A stretch of 64,000 nt of DNA, from positions 1 through 64,000 of the forward strand of contig JAVXHY010000005.1 of the NCBI GenBank assembly GCA_036656615.1, read 5' to 3'. A program made the translations under genes and the position numbers. The DNA is from CAUPWF01 sp036656615 (GTDB lineage: Bacteria; Bacillota; Clostridia; Lachnospirales; Lachnospiraceae). Shown piece by piece: positions 6,632 to 14,605 of this stretch; position 1 is the first letter of the stretch; the number at the start of each line of letters is the position of its first letter. The notes under the pieces were generated by a model that saw nothing but the letters and a program-made list of their open reading frames with translations, had not been told where the DNA came from and did no database searches.

Positions 6632-7360
6632 TTGAATATAGCCGTTGTTGATGATATAATGGAAGACCGTGCACAATTAATCAATAATATAGAACGTTAT
6701 ATGAAAGAAAATTCAGTATTGGTGCAGTATACTGAATTTGAAAGTGGTGAAGCTTTTTTAGAGCGGATGCACCTTAATGTTTTGGATGCTGTTTTTTTGG
6801 ACATATATATGCCAGGATTAAATGGTATGGAGATTGCTCACAAGATTCATGAAATAAAACCGTCTTGTATGATCGTTTTTGTAACTACGACCGCAGCATT
6901 TGCCGTAGAGAGTTATGAAGTGAATGCTCTATATTATTTATTAAAGCCATTTAATTACCAAAGTATTTGTGATGTGATGCAGCAGATAGATAAGAAAACC
7001 AAAAAATCTTCCAAGTATATTAAAGTTAAAGAAGGCCGTGAATGGATTAAAATCTTCTTATGTGATATTATATATGCAGATATCAGTAATCATTATGTTC
7101 AGATACATACAACTACATCTATCGTTAGTACGTATATTAAATTTCATGAGATAGAAGAGAAATTAGTACAGCATAATGAGTTTATGAAATGTTACCGTTG
7201 TATTGTAGTTAATATGAATAAGATTGAAAAAATTAAGGATCTATTTTTTCTGATGTGTAATGGTGAGTATATCCCAATTAATCGAAAACAAGTAAAAGAA
7301 ATCAAGCTTCAATATACAGAATTTATTTTCGGAACATTAGAAGAGGAAGAATTTTCATAG
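6632..7360 (+). CDS. LytTR-family response regulator
   Basis: TTG 6632 is preferred: GGAGGT (6620-6625) is ideally spaced and the protein then opens directly with the receiver strand (MNIAVVDDIMEDRAQL). An upstream in-frame ATG at 6596 would add 12 unlike residues. The receiver domain (about 1-120) has the acidic pair (VVDD), the phospho-acceptor Asp near 57 (FLDIYMPGLNG) and the conserved Lys (LLKPF). The LytTR DNA-binding domain follows (about 135-240; YIKVKEGREWIKI, FMKCYRCIVVNMNKI). No histidine kinase is adjacent. It may govern the BceB-like permease upstream and/or the glycosyltransferase downstream. Confidence 0.85.
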   Translation: MNIAVVDDIMEDRAQLINNIERYMKENSVLVQYTEFESGEAFLERMHLNVLDAVFLDIYMPGLNGMEIAHKIHEIKPSCMIVFVTTTAAFAVESYEVNALYYLLKPFNYQSICDVMQQIDKKTKKSSKYIKVKEGREWIKIFLCDIIYADISNHYVQIHTTTSIVSTYIKFHEIEEKLVQHNEFMKCYRCIVVNMNKIEKIKDLFFLMCNGEYIPINRKQVKEIKLQYTEFIFGTLEEEEFS

Positions 7361-7406
7361 GAATTAGGTAGATTTCATGTGTAATTACAAATTATAAATG
7401 GAAACA

Positions 7407-7436
7407 AATAATGTATGTGGTATCATACATTATTTT
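7407..7436 (+). terminator. Probable terminator after the LytTR gene
   Basis: Arms AATAATGTATG (7407-7417) and CATACATTATT (7424-7434) with a 6-nt loop are followed by a short T-run and TTGCGTTGT. The AT-rich stem makes it moderate in strength. Confidence 0.5.
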
Positions 7437-7496
7437 GCGTTGTACAAAAGAGAAAATATGGATGATTAGTAGGATAAAAATTACGGAGGAATCTAA

Positions 7497-8699
7497 GTGA
7501 ATATCTTAAATATTACAGCACAAAAACCACATAGTACAGGAAGTGGGGTATATTTGACGGAAATAGTTAAAGAATTTGATACAATGGGTTTTTCCCAATC
7601 AGTGATTGGGGGGGTGTATAAAGAAGATGTAGTAACTTTTCCAGATAAGGTAGAATTTATTCCGGTTTATTTTCAATCAACTGAACTGCCATTTCCTATT
7701 GTAGGAATGTCTGATGAAATGCCTTATGAAAGTACATTGTATAATCAGATGACCAAGCAGATGATAAAGAAATTTGCTCAAGTATTTATGGAAGTCATTG
7801 AGAAAACAGTAGAAATATTTAGACCGGATTTGATTTTGTGTCATCATTTATACTTGCTGACAGCTATAGTAAGAGAACGTTTCCCAGATTTACAGGTTGC
7901 AGCTATTTGTCATGGAACGGATATTAGACAAATGAAAAAACATATGCTTGCAGATTCTTATATTAAAGAACAAATGAAAAAATTAAATAAAATATTTGCA
8001 CTTCATGAAATACAAAAATTAGAAATTGAGCGTATATATGAAGTGGATGAAAGTAGAATTAAAATAATTGGCAGTGGTTATAATCCAGAGATTTTTAGAA
8101 GGCAAGAGATTCAAAAGAATCGGAATGAAATCAATCTTATTTATGCCGGTAAGTTAACACAAAAAAAGGGTGTCATTAGTTTAATTCAAGCATTGGATTA
8201 TATCAAGGATTTTGACCCCCCGATTGTTTTAAATTTAGCCGGAGGATATGGAAATGAAGAGGAATACAATCAAATTTATCGTTTGGCAGAGAAAGCAGCC
8301 TACAAGATAAAATTTTTAGGAAAATTAAATCAAGCTCAATTAGCACAAGAATTTAACCGATGTGATGTATTTATTCTTCCATCTTTTTATGAAGGTCTGC
8401 CTTTAGTATTAATGGAAGCCCTTGCTTGCGGTTTGAAAGTTATTACAACGGATTTACCTGGAATTAGAGAGTGGATGGATTGCAATATTCCAAACAATGC
8501 CATTATTTATGTGACACCTCCGCCAATTGAGAATGCAGATGAACCCAAATTGGAATCTTTGCCACAATTTGAAGAATCATTGGCTCGTGCAATCATAGAA
8601 GCTGTGAATCAAAATACAAATCATCTGGCAGATTTGCAAAATGCTTCGTGGGAAAGTGTGTGTAAGAAAATCATAATAACAGAAAATTGTAATGAATAA
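7497..8699 (+). CDS. Glycosyltransferase family 4 (GT-B) protein
   Basis: A 400-residue protein; GTG 7497 is chosen because GGAGGA (7485-7490) is at optimal distance. The N-terminal Rossmann-like half opens MNILNITAQKPHSTGSGVYL, the usual acceptor-domain glycine loop. The C-terminal half has IYAGKLTQKKGVISLIQAL and the E-x7-E nucleotide-sugar motif (EGLPLVLMEALACG). No membrane segment is present. It probably transfers a hexose to a cell-surface or lipid acceptor; donor and acceptor cannot be read. It stands alone between two terminators. Confidence 0.8.
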   Translation: MNILNITAQKPHSTGSGVYLTEIVKEFDTMGFSQSVIGGVYKEDVVTFPDKVEFIPVYFQSTELPFPIVGMSDEMPYESTLYNQMTKQMIKKFAQVFMEVIEKTVEIFRPDLILCHHLYLLTAIVRERFPDLQVAAICHGTDIRQMKKHMLADSYIKEQMKKLNKIFALHEIQKLEIERIYEVDESRIKIIGSGYNPEIFRRQEIQKNRNEINLIYAGKLTQKKGVISLIQALDYIKDFDPPIVLNLAGGYGNEEEYNQIYRLAEKAAYKIKFLGKLNQAQLAQEFNRCDVFILPSFYEGLPLVLMEALACGLKVITTDLPGIREWMDCNIPNNAIIYVTPPPIENADEPKLESLPQFEESLARAIIEAVNQNTNHLADLQNASWESVCKKIIITENCNE

Positions 8700-8700
8700 A

Positions 8701-8733
8701 AGAACTCCCATAAATTAAATTTATGGGAGTTCT
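8701..8733. terminator. Bidirectional terminator, 15-bp perfect stem
   Basis: AGAACTCCCATAAAT (8701-8715) pairs perfectly with 8719-8733 around a TAA loop. Read on the minus strand it is followed by TTTATTC, so it mainly serves the aminopeptidase gene. It also closes the glycosyltransferase gene. Confidence 0.75.
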
Positions 8734-8756
8734 GAATGATTTAAAAAGAAAGGTTA

Positions 8757-10544
8757 CTATACTTCACGAGTATATGTTCTTAACCATTCTCTTTCTTCTT
8801 CATTTAAATAAGGAGAGATATTCTCGTATACTTGCTTGTGGTAATTATTTAAAGCTTTCTTCTCTGCACAAGCCATTAAATCAGGATTAATGCCATCTAA
8901 GTCAATTGGCACAAAAGTGATTGGCTCAAAATACATGAATTGTCCATATTCATTTTCAGTACCCTTACGAACGATTAATTCATTTTCAATACGAACTCCA
9001 TGAGAGCCAGCAATGTAAATTCCAGGTTCATCTGTAATTACCATACCTGCTTCAAATGGGTGAACTTCATTTGCTCTGTACTGCCATCTAAATCCGGTTG
9101 GCGCTTCGTGGATATTCAGTAAATATCCTACACCATGTCCAGTACCATGATTAAAGTTCAAGTCCATATCCCAGAAAGGCTGTCTAGCTAATATGTCCAA
9201 ATTATAGCCACGTGCACCATATAAGAATCTTGCACTTGCTAAGTTCAGCATACTTCTGCAAACAGTTGTAAAATGCATCTTTTGTTCATCATTTATATCG
9301 CCAAGAATCATAGTTCTAGTAATATCTGTAGATCCTTCGTAGTAATTTCCGCCAGTATCTGTTAAATACAAATATCCGGGTTCTAACGCTACATTAGTTT
9401 CTTCAGAGGAAGTGTAATGAACAATGGCAGCATGGTCTTTAAATGCACAGATAGGATCAAAGCTTGGCCATAAATATCCTTCTTGCTCTGCACGGAATTC
9501 CTCTAATTTATCAGAAGCACTCATTTCTGTGATTTCTATCTTACCTACATTTTTCTTTAACCAATACATAAATTTGGTGTGAGCAACACCATCTTTGATA
9601 TGAGCTCTTTTAATGTTTTCTAATTCCACGTCATTTTTCATAGCTTTGAATAATACAGTTGGATTTACTTTCTCTACTTTATGTACATCATTGGAAATAT
9701 TATTGTAGAGTGCATAATTCATCCTGCTTGGATCAATAAGCAACGTATCAGCACCAGTAAATTTCTTTACAGCTTCATAGATGTCATTGTATGGATGGAA
9801 GGTAACATGGTTTGCAGCCATTTCAGCTTTGATTTCAGCGTTCAGCTTGCTTTCTTCTATAAACAAGTCTACCTTGTCCATGAAAACAATCGTATATCCT
9901 AGTACAAGTGGTGAAAAAGCAACATCATTTCCTCGGATGTTAAATAACCAGCAAAGGTCATCTAAAGAAGTGATTACATGAGCAGTTGCATTTACTTCCT
10001 TCATAGCTTCTCTGACACGACTTAATTTAGAAGCAACATCCTCACCAGTGTATTTTACATCTAGGAAGAATGCAGGTTCATTTGCTAAAGGAGGTCTGTC
10101 AGTCCAAACTTTATCAATCAAGTCATATGCATAATTGATTGTAATGTTTTTTTCCGCCAAGGATTCAGAAAGACTTTGACCCTCCTGCATTGCAACAAGT
10201 CGTCCGTCAAATCCTAAAGTGCCATTCTTTGGCAGAGTTTTTAATAAATATTCTTCCGTTGTGGGTACACCAGGATCACCCATTCTGAAAAGAGTAACAC
10301 CACTGCCGGCTAATTGATTTCCTGCTTGTAGGAAATATCTTCCATCTGTCCAAAGACCGGCCTCATCCTTCGTAATAATAGCAGTTCCGGCAGAACCGGT
10401 AAAGCCTGTGATAAATCCTCTTGCTTTAAAGTGTTCACCGACATATTCGCTTTGATGGTTGTCCGCTGCCGGAACCATATAAGCATCGATATTCTTTTCG
10501 GCCATTAATGCTCGAAGTGCTGTAATTCTTTCTGGTACATTCAT
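8757..10544 (-). CDS. Xaa-Pro aminopeptidase (M24B), long form
   Basis: A cytosolic metallopeptidase removing N-terminal residues that precede proline. ATG at 10,544 is chosen: AAGGAGG lies at 10,554-10,560, the protein opens MNVPERITALRALMAE as in relatives, and an upstream in-frame ATG (10,592) lies inside the promoter. At 595 residues it is the three-domain form: two creatinase-like N-terminal domains (about 1-150 and 160-310) and a pita-bread catalytic domain with metal ligands in YLTDTGGNYYEGSTDITRT, FNHGTGHGVGYLLNIHE, ITDEPGIY and IENELIV. It is monocistronic and divergent from the fab operon. Confidence 0.9.
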   Translation of the reverse strand: MNVPERITALRALMAEKNIDAYMVPAADNHQSEYVGEHFKARGFITGFTGSAGTAIITKDEAGLWTDGRYFLQAGNQLAGSGVTLFRMGDPGVPTTEEYLLKTLPKNGTLGFDGRLVAMQEGQSLSESLAEKNITINYAYDLIDKVWTDRPPLANEPAFFLDVKYTGEDVASKLSRVREAMKEVNATAHVITSLDDLCWLFNIRGNDVAFSPLVLGYTIVFMDKVDLFIEESKLNAEIKAEMAANHVTFHPYNDIYEAVKKFTGADTLLIDPSRMNYALYNNISNDVHKVEKVNPTVLFKAMKNDVELENIKRAHIKDGVAHTKFMYWLKKNVGKIEITEMSASDKLEEFRAEQEGYLWPSFDPICAFKDHAAIVHYTSSEETNVALEPGYLYLTDTGGNYYEGSTDITRTMILGDINDEQKMHFTTVCRSMLNLASARFLYGARGYNLDILARQPFWDMDLNFNHGTGHGVGYLLNIHEAPTGFRWQYRANEVHPFEAGMVITDEPGIYIAGSHGVRIENELIVRKGTENEYGQFMYFEPITFVPIDLDGINPDLMACAEKKALNNYHKQVYENISPYLNEEEREWLRTYTREV

Positions 10545-10587
10545 TTTAAAATGCCTCCTTATAGTATGAAAATTGTTTGATTTAATT

Positions 10588-10616
10588 ATCATAACACACT
10601 AGTAATTTTGCTTCAA
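10588..10616 (-). promoter_or_regulatory. Promoter of the aminopeptidase gene
   Basis: On the minus strand TTGAAG (10,616-10,611) and TATGAT (10,593-10,588) are 17 bp apart. Initiation near 10,581 would exclude the ATG at 10,592, supporting the start at 10,544. Confidence 0.6.
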
Positions 10617-10628
10617 CCGTAATATTTC

Positions 10629-10656
10629 TTGACATCTTGTTTTATTGTGATATACT
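10629..10656 (+). promoter_or_regulatory. Promoter of the fatty-acid operon
   Basis: A perfect TTGACA (10,629-10,634), 16-bp spacing and TATACT (10,651-10,656), 66 bp before fabH. A FabT-like palindrome overlaps the -10. Confidence 0.75.
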
Positions 10657-10671
10657 TTGATAATCAAAGTA
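10653..10671 (+). promoter_or_regulatory. FabT-type operator on the fab promoter
   Basis: The 19-bp palindrome TACTTTGATAATCAAAGTA covers the -10 and the likely start point. It contains the TTTGATnATCAAA core described for FabT, the MarR-type fatty-acid repressor of streptococci. A weaker related element ends in TGATATCAAAGTA (10,691-10,703). The matching regulator is encoded at the end of the operon (21,034). Confidence 0.75.
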
Positions 10672-10721
10672 CTTTATAATCAAATATAAATGATATCAAA
10701 GTAAATGAGGTGAGGTTATAA

Positions 10722-11660
10722 ATGAGTGGAAAAATATATGGAATAGGATCTTACATTCCGGTTCATTATTTAGATAATAATGATTTATCAAAGATGGTAG
10801 AAACAAATGATACCTGGATTAGAGAACGAACTGGAGTAATCAAGAGACATGTAATTACAGATGATACAACAGTTTCAATGGCAGCAAAAGCGGCCAAAAA
10901 GGCATTGGAGGATGGACATATCAAAGCGGAAGAATTAGATATGATTATTGTATCTACCATTTCTTCTAATGTGATTCTTCCGTCTACGGCTTGCGAAGTA
11001 CAAAAGCTAATCGGTGCTGTGAACGCAACATGTTTTGACTTAAATGCTGCATGTACTGGATTTTTAATGGCTTATAATACAGCACAGGGATTTCTGATTA
11101 GTGGGATGTGCAAGACAATTTTAATTATTGGTGCCGAAAGTTTATCAAAATTAATTGATTGGACAGATCGAGGAACTTGTATTTTATTTGGAGATGGTGC
11201 AGGTGCGGCAGTGATAAGAGAAGAACAGGATGCTTTATTTCATACCATTATGCATTCTGATGGAAGTAAGGGAGCAGCACTTACCTGTAACAGTAAACAT
11301 TGGCAGGATACTGCATTTCTTGAAATGGATGGGCAGTCAGTATTTAAATTTGCGGTCAGGCAGGTGCCAATTTGCATTCAGGAATTATTAGATAAAATGG
11401 AACAAAAGACAGAGGATATTGATTATTTTATTTTGCATCAGGCTAATAGCAGAATTGTGGATTCTGTAGCAAAACGATTACATGCACCAATTGAAAAATT
11501 CCCCATGAATTTAGAAGAATATGGGAATACATCTTCTGCAAGCATTCCAATTCTATTAGATGAAATGTACAAAGAAGGCAAATTAGTAAAAGGACATAAA
11601 TTAATATTGGCAGGATTTGGGGCAGGGCTTACCTGGGGTGCTAGCTATTTAGAGTGGTAA
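10722..11660 (+). CDS. fabH: Beta-ketoacyl-ACP synthase III
   Basis: FabH starts fatty-acid synthesis by condensing an acyl-CoA primer with malonyl-ACP in the cytosol. The 312-residue protein has the catalytic triad in context: Cys near 111 (NAACTGFLMAY), His near 238 (FILHQANSRIVDSVAKRL) and Asn near 268 (YGNTSSASIP). The Gly-rich GFGAGLTWG lies near the C-terminus. ATG at 10,722 follows GAGGTGAGG. First gene of the operon, behind the FabT-controlled promoter. The primer (acetyl-, branched- or other acyl-CoA) cannot be read from sequence. Confidence 0.93.
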   Translation: MSGKIYGIGSYIPVHYLDNNDLSKMVETNDTWIRERTGVIKRHVITDDTTVSMAAKAAKKALEDGHIKAEELDMIIVSTISSNVILPSTACEVQKLIGAVNATCFDLNAACTGFLMAYNTAQGFLISGMCKTILIIGAESLSKLIDWTDRGTCILFGDGAGAAVIREEQDALFHTIMHSDGSKGAALTCNSKHWQDTAFLEMDGQSVFKFAVRQVPICIQELLDKMEQKTEDIDYFILHQANSRIVDSVAKRLHAPIEKFPMNLEEYGNTSSASIPILLDEMYKEGKLVKGHKLILAGFGAGLTWGASYLEW

Positions 11661-11663
11661 TTA

Positions 11664-11683
11664 CTTGAGTGCATACACTTAAG
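11664..11683 (+). other. Small hairpin between fabH and acpP
   Basis: CTTGAGTG (11,664-11,671) pairs with CACTTAAG (11,676-11,683) around CATA, with one G-U pair. No U-tract follows directly, so it could be a processing or stability element that sets ACP mRNA apart from fabH. Confidence 0.3.
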
Positions 11684-11728
11684 ATTACAATAAATAAAAA
11701 AATAATTTCAATAAAAAAGGAGAATATG

Positions 11729-11959
11729 ATGTTAGAAAAAATTCAAAAATTAGTAGCAGAAGGTTTGGGAGTAAATCCAGAAGAGGTATTAGAAAATTCA
11801 TCATTCAAAGAAGATCTAGGTGCAGATTCATTAGATTTATTTGAATTGGTTATGTCCTTAGAAGAAGAATTTGGGGTAGAAATTCCAACGGAAGACTTGG
11901 AAAAGATTACAACGGTAGGTGAAGTTATCAAATACATTAATACCCATAAAGAAGCGTAA
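11729..11959 (+). CDS. acpP: Acyl carrier protein
   Basis: A 76-residue acidic four-helix protein that carries growing acyl chains on 4'-phosphopantetheine attached to Ser of the DSLD motif (GADSLDLFELVMSLEEEFG). The start is ATG 11,729 (MLEKIQKLVAEGLGV), six bases after AAAGGAG; ATG 11,726 immediately before it is equally in frame but closer to the site. The length is exactly typical of ACP. It lies between fabH and fabK, as in many Firmicutes fab operons. Confidence 0.95.
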   Translation: MLEKIQKLVAEGLGVNPEEVLENSSFKEDLGADSLDLFELVMSLEEEFGVEIPTEDLEKITTVGEVIKYINTHKEA

Positions 11960-11981
11960 GAACAAGTAGAAGAAAGGATAT

Positions 11982-12932
11982 GTGATTGATTATATGAAAA
12001 CAGAAGTAACCCAATTATTGGGGATCGAATATCCAATTATCCAAGGTGGTATGGCATGGGTCGCGGAGTATCATCTTGCGGCCGGAGTATCAAATGCAGG
12101 AGGGCTGGGCATTATTGGCGCAGCCAATGCACCTGTTCAGTGGGTACGCGAACAAATAAAAGAAGCACAAAAATTAACGGACAAACCTTTTGGAGTTAAT
12201 ATTATGTTAATGAGTCCTTATGCAGATGAAGTCGCTAAGGCAGTAGTAGAGGAAGGCGTCAAAGTAGTGACTACAGGCGCTGGTAATCCAGAGAAGTATA
12301 TGAAGATGTGGAAAGCTGCAGGAGTCACTGTTATTCCGGTGGTTGCATCGGTAGCACTGGCAAAGCGCATGGAACGTCTAGGTGCAGATGCGGTTATAGC
12401 AGAAGGAACAGAAGCAGGTGGGCATATTGGTGAAATTACAACTATGGTCTTAGTTCCACAGGTGGCAGATGCAATAAGCATCCCTGTAATTGCAGCGGGT
12501 GGTATTGCAGATGGAAGAGGTATTGCAGCCGCTTTTATGCTGGGAGCAAGAGGGATTCAAATGGGCACTCATTTTGTAGTTACCAAAGAATCCATGGTTC
12601 ATGACAGCTATAAGAAATGTATATTGAAAGCGAAGGATATTGATTCTCGTGTAACGGGAAGAAGTACCGGTCATCCAGTGAGAACACTTCGTAATCAACA
12701 GACTAGAGAGTATCTGCGTTTAGAATCAGAAGGAGCAAGCTTTGAAGAGTTAGAAATGCTGACTTTAGGTGGGCTGCGCAAGGCGGTTGTAGATGGAGAT
12801 ATTATAAATGGAAGTTTAATGTCCGGTCAGATTGCGGGTTTAGTCAAAGAAGAATGTACCTGTAAAGAATTACTGGATCGCATCGTAAAAGAAACCGATA
12901 TATTAATTGGAGGCACAGGTATTTATGAATAA
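11982..12932 (+). CDS. fabK: Enoyl-ACP reductase II (FMN-dependent)
   Basis: FabK performs the last reduction of each elongation cycle, using FMN and NAD(P)H. The TIM-barrel protein (316 residues) shows the FabK/nitronate-monooxygenase signature: PIIQGGMAWVAEYHLAAGVS at the start, GTEAGGHIGE, PVIAAGGIADGRGIAAAFML and GARGIQMGTHFV. GTG 11,982 is used because GAAAGGA ends four bases before it; an in-frame ATG at 11,994 is possible. Its position between acpP and fabD supports FabK over nitronate monooxygenase. No fabI or fabL is seen in the window. Confidence 0.9.
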   Translation: MIDYMKTEVTQLLGIEYPIIQGGMAWVAEYHLAAGVSNAGGLGIIGAANAPVQWVREQIKEAQKLTDKPFGVNIMLMSPYADEVAKAVVEEGVKVVTTGAGNPEKYMKMWKAAGVTVIPVVASVALAKRMERLGADAVIAEGTEAGGHIGEITTMVLVPQVADAISIPVIAAGGIADGRGIAAAFMLGARGIQMGTHFVVTKESMVHDSYKKCILKAKDIDSRVTGRSTGHPVRTLRNQQTREYLRLESEGASFEELEMLTLGGLRKAVVDGDIINGSLMSGQIAGLVKEECTCKELLDRIVKETDILIGGTGIYE

Positions 12933-13848
12933 AATAGCATTTATCTATCCGGGGCAAGGCGCACAAAAAACTGGAATGGGTAAAGATTTTTATGAACAAA
13001 GTAAAACAGCGCGGGAAGTTTATGATACAGCTTCTTGCCTGTTAAATATGGATATGAAAGCCTTGTGCTTTGAGGAGGATGAGCGACTTCATATTACAGA
13101 GTATACACAAGCTGCATTAGTAACTACTTGTCTTGCGATGACGAAAGTAGTTATGGAACAGGGGCTGAAACCAGATGTAACTGCAGGGTTAAGCTTGGGG
13201 GAATACCCCGCTATTGTTACAGCAGGTGGAATGTCTCTGGAAGATGCAATTATGACAGTACGTAAACGGGGTATTCTTATGCAGAGTGCCGTACCCCTTG
13301 GAACAGGAGCTATGGCAGCCATATTAGGTATGACAGGTGAGGCAGTAGAAGAAGTGATTCAAAAGATCAAAGATGTAACAATAGCAAATTATAATTGTCC
13401 CGGACAAATTGTAATTACTGGACGAACAGATGCAATCAAAGAAGCAATGGATCAACTAAAGAACAATGGGGCGAAAAGAACCGTACTCCTTCAGGTCAGT
13501 GGACCGTTTCATTCTCCCATGTTACAAGAAGCAGGAAGAGAATTGGGAAGTGTATTAGAACAAGTGACATTTTCAGAGCTAAAGATTCCTTATGTAACAA
13601 ATGTTACAGCAGAATATGTAGAGAATATACAGGATACAAAACAATTATTGGAAGAGCAGGTGGCATCTTCGGTAAAATGGCAGCAAAGTGTAGAACATAT
13701 GATAAAGCAAGGGGTTGATACCTTTGTAGAAATAGGACCGGGCAGAACATTGGCTGGGTTTATGAAGAAGATTAATAGGGAAGTAAACATATATAACATT
13801 GAAACTTTTGAGCAAATGAACCATGTAATAGGAGAATTGATATGTTAA
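12925..13848 (+). CDS. fabD: Malonyl-CoA:ACP transacylase
   Basis: FabD loads malonate onto ACP. ATG 12,925 overlaps the end of fabK by 8 bp and has GGAGG upstream (12,908-12,912). The 307-residue protein has FIYPGQGAQKTGMG at the N-terminus, the nucleophile elbow GLSLGEYPAIV (Ser near 90), the substrate-binding Arg region (KRGILMQSA) and the catalytic His in GPFHSPMLQEAG. It overlaps fabG by 7 bp, so the three genes are translationally coupled. Confidence 0.93.
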   Translation: MNKIAFIYPGQGAQKTGMGKDFYEQSKTAREVYDTASCLLNMDMKALCFEEDERLHITEYTQAALVTTCLAMTKVVMEQGLKPDVTAGLSLGEYPAIVTAGGMSLEDAIMTVRKRGILMQSAVPLGTGAMAAILGMTGEAVEEVIQKIKDVTIANYNCPGQIVITGRTDAIKEAMDQLKNNGAKRTVLLQVSGPFHSPMLQEAGRELGSVLEQVTFSELKIPYVTNVTAEYVENIQDTKQLLEEQVASSVKWQQSVEHMIKQGVDTFVEIGPGRTLAGFMKKINREVNIYNIETFEQMNHVIGELIC

Positions 13849-14582
13849 AGGATAAGGTAGCAGTTGTAACAGGAGCATCTCGTGGAATTGGGAGAGCAAT
13901 CGCATTGGAGTTAGCTTCTAAGGGAGCAACCGTAATTATTAATTACAATGGATCGAAAGAGCGGGCAGAAGAAGTAAAAGCCACCATCGAAGAACAAGGT
14001 GGCAGAGGAGAAATCTATCAATGCAATGTATCTGAATATACAGCCTGTGAACACTTTTTTAAAGAGGTGATCACAGAATTTGGAAGAATTGATATCTTGG
14101 TTAATAATGCAGGAATTACCAGGGATGGACTGATTATGCGTATGTCAGAGGAAGACTATGACTTAGTTATAGACACCAATTTAAAGGGTACTTTTAATTG
14201 TATTCATTTTGTTTCTAGACAAATGATGAAGCAAAGACAGGGAAGAATTATTAACATGTCTTCTGTATCCGGTATTTTGGGGAATATGGGACAAGCTAAT
14301 TATTCCGCTTCCAAAGCAGGTGTCATTGGTCTGACAAAGGCAGCAGCAAGAGAATTAGCATCTAGACATATTACGGTAAATGCAATTGCTCCTGGCTTTA
14401 TTGAGACAGAAATGACAGAAGTATTGTCAGAATCCGTAAAGGAAGCATCAGTAGCTCAGATACCACTGGGACATTTTGGAAAAACAGAAGATATTGCAAA
14501 TACAGTTTCATTTCTTGTATCAGATCAAGCATCATATATTACTGGTCAAGTTATTCATGTAGATGGTGGTATGGCAATATAG
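13842..14582 (+). CDS. fabG: 3-oxoacyl-ACP reductase
   Basis: FabG is the NADPH-dependent short-chain dehydrogenase that reduces 3-oxoacyl-ACP. At 246 residues it has the nucleotide-binding GASRGIGRAIALEL, the NNAGITRDGL loop, the catalytic Ser in NMSSVSG and YSASKAG (Tyr and Lys near 151-155), and the C-terminal GQVIHVDGGM seen in FabG. ATG 13,842 overlaps the fabD stop region (ATGTTAA), with GGAGAATTG before it. Confidence 0.94.
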   Translation: MLKDKVAVVTGASRGIGRAIALELASKGATVIINYNGSKERAEEVKATIEEQGGRGEIYQCNVSEYTACEHFFKEVITEFGRIDILVNNAGITRDGLIMRMSEEDYDLVIDTNLKGTFNCIHFVSRQMMKQRQGRIINMSSVSGILGNMGQANYSASKAGVIGLTKAAARELASRHITVNAIAPGFIETEMTEVLSESVKEASVAQIPLGHFGKTEDIANTVSFLVSDQASYITGQVIHVDGGMAI

Positions 14583-14605
14583 TAAATATAGTAGGAGCGT
14601 GAAAG

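Noticed and set aside
8701..8733. Perfect palindrome considered as an IS end or attachment site
   Set aside because: It lies just after two convergent gene ends and has the size and flanks of a bidirectional terminator. No matching copy was found nearby.
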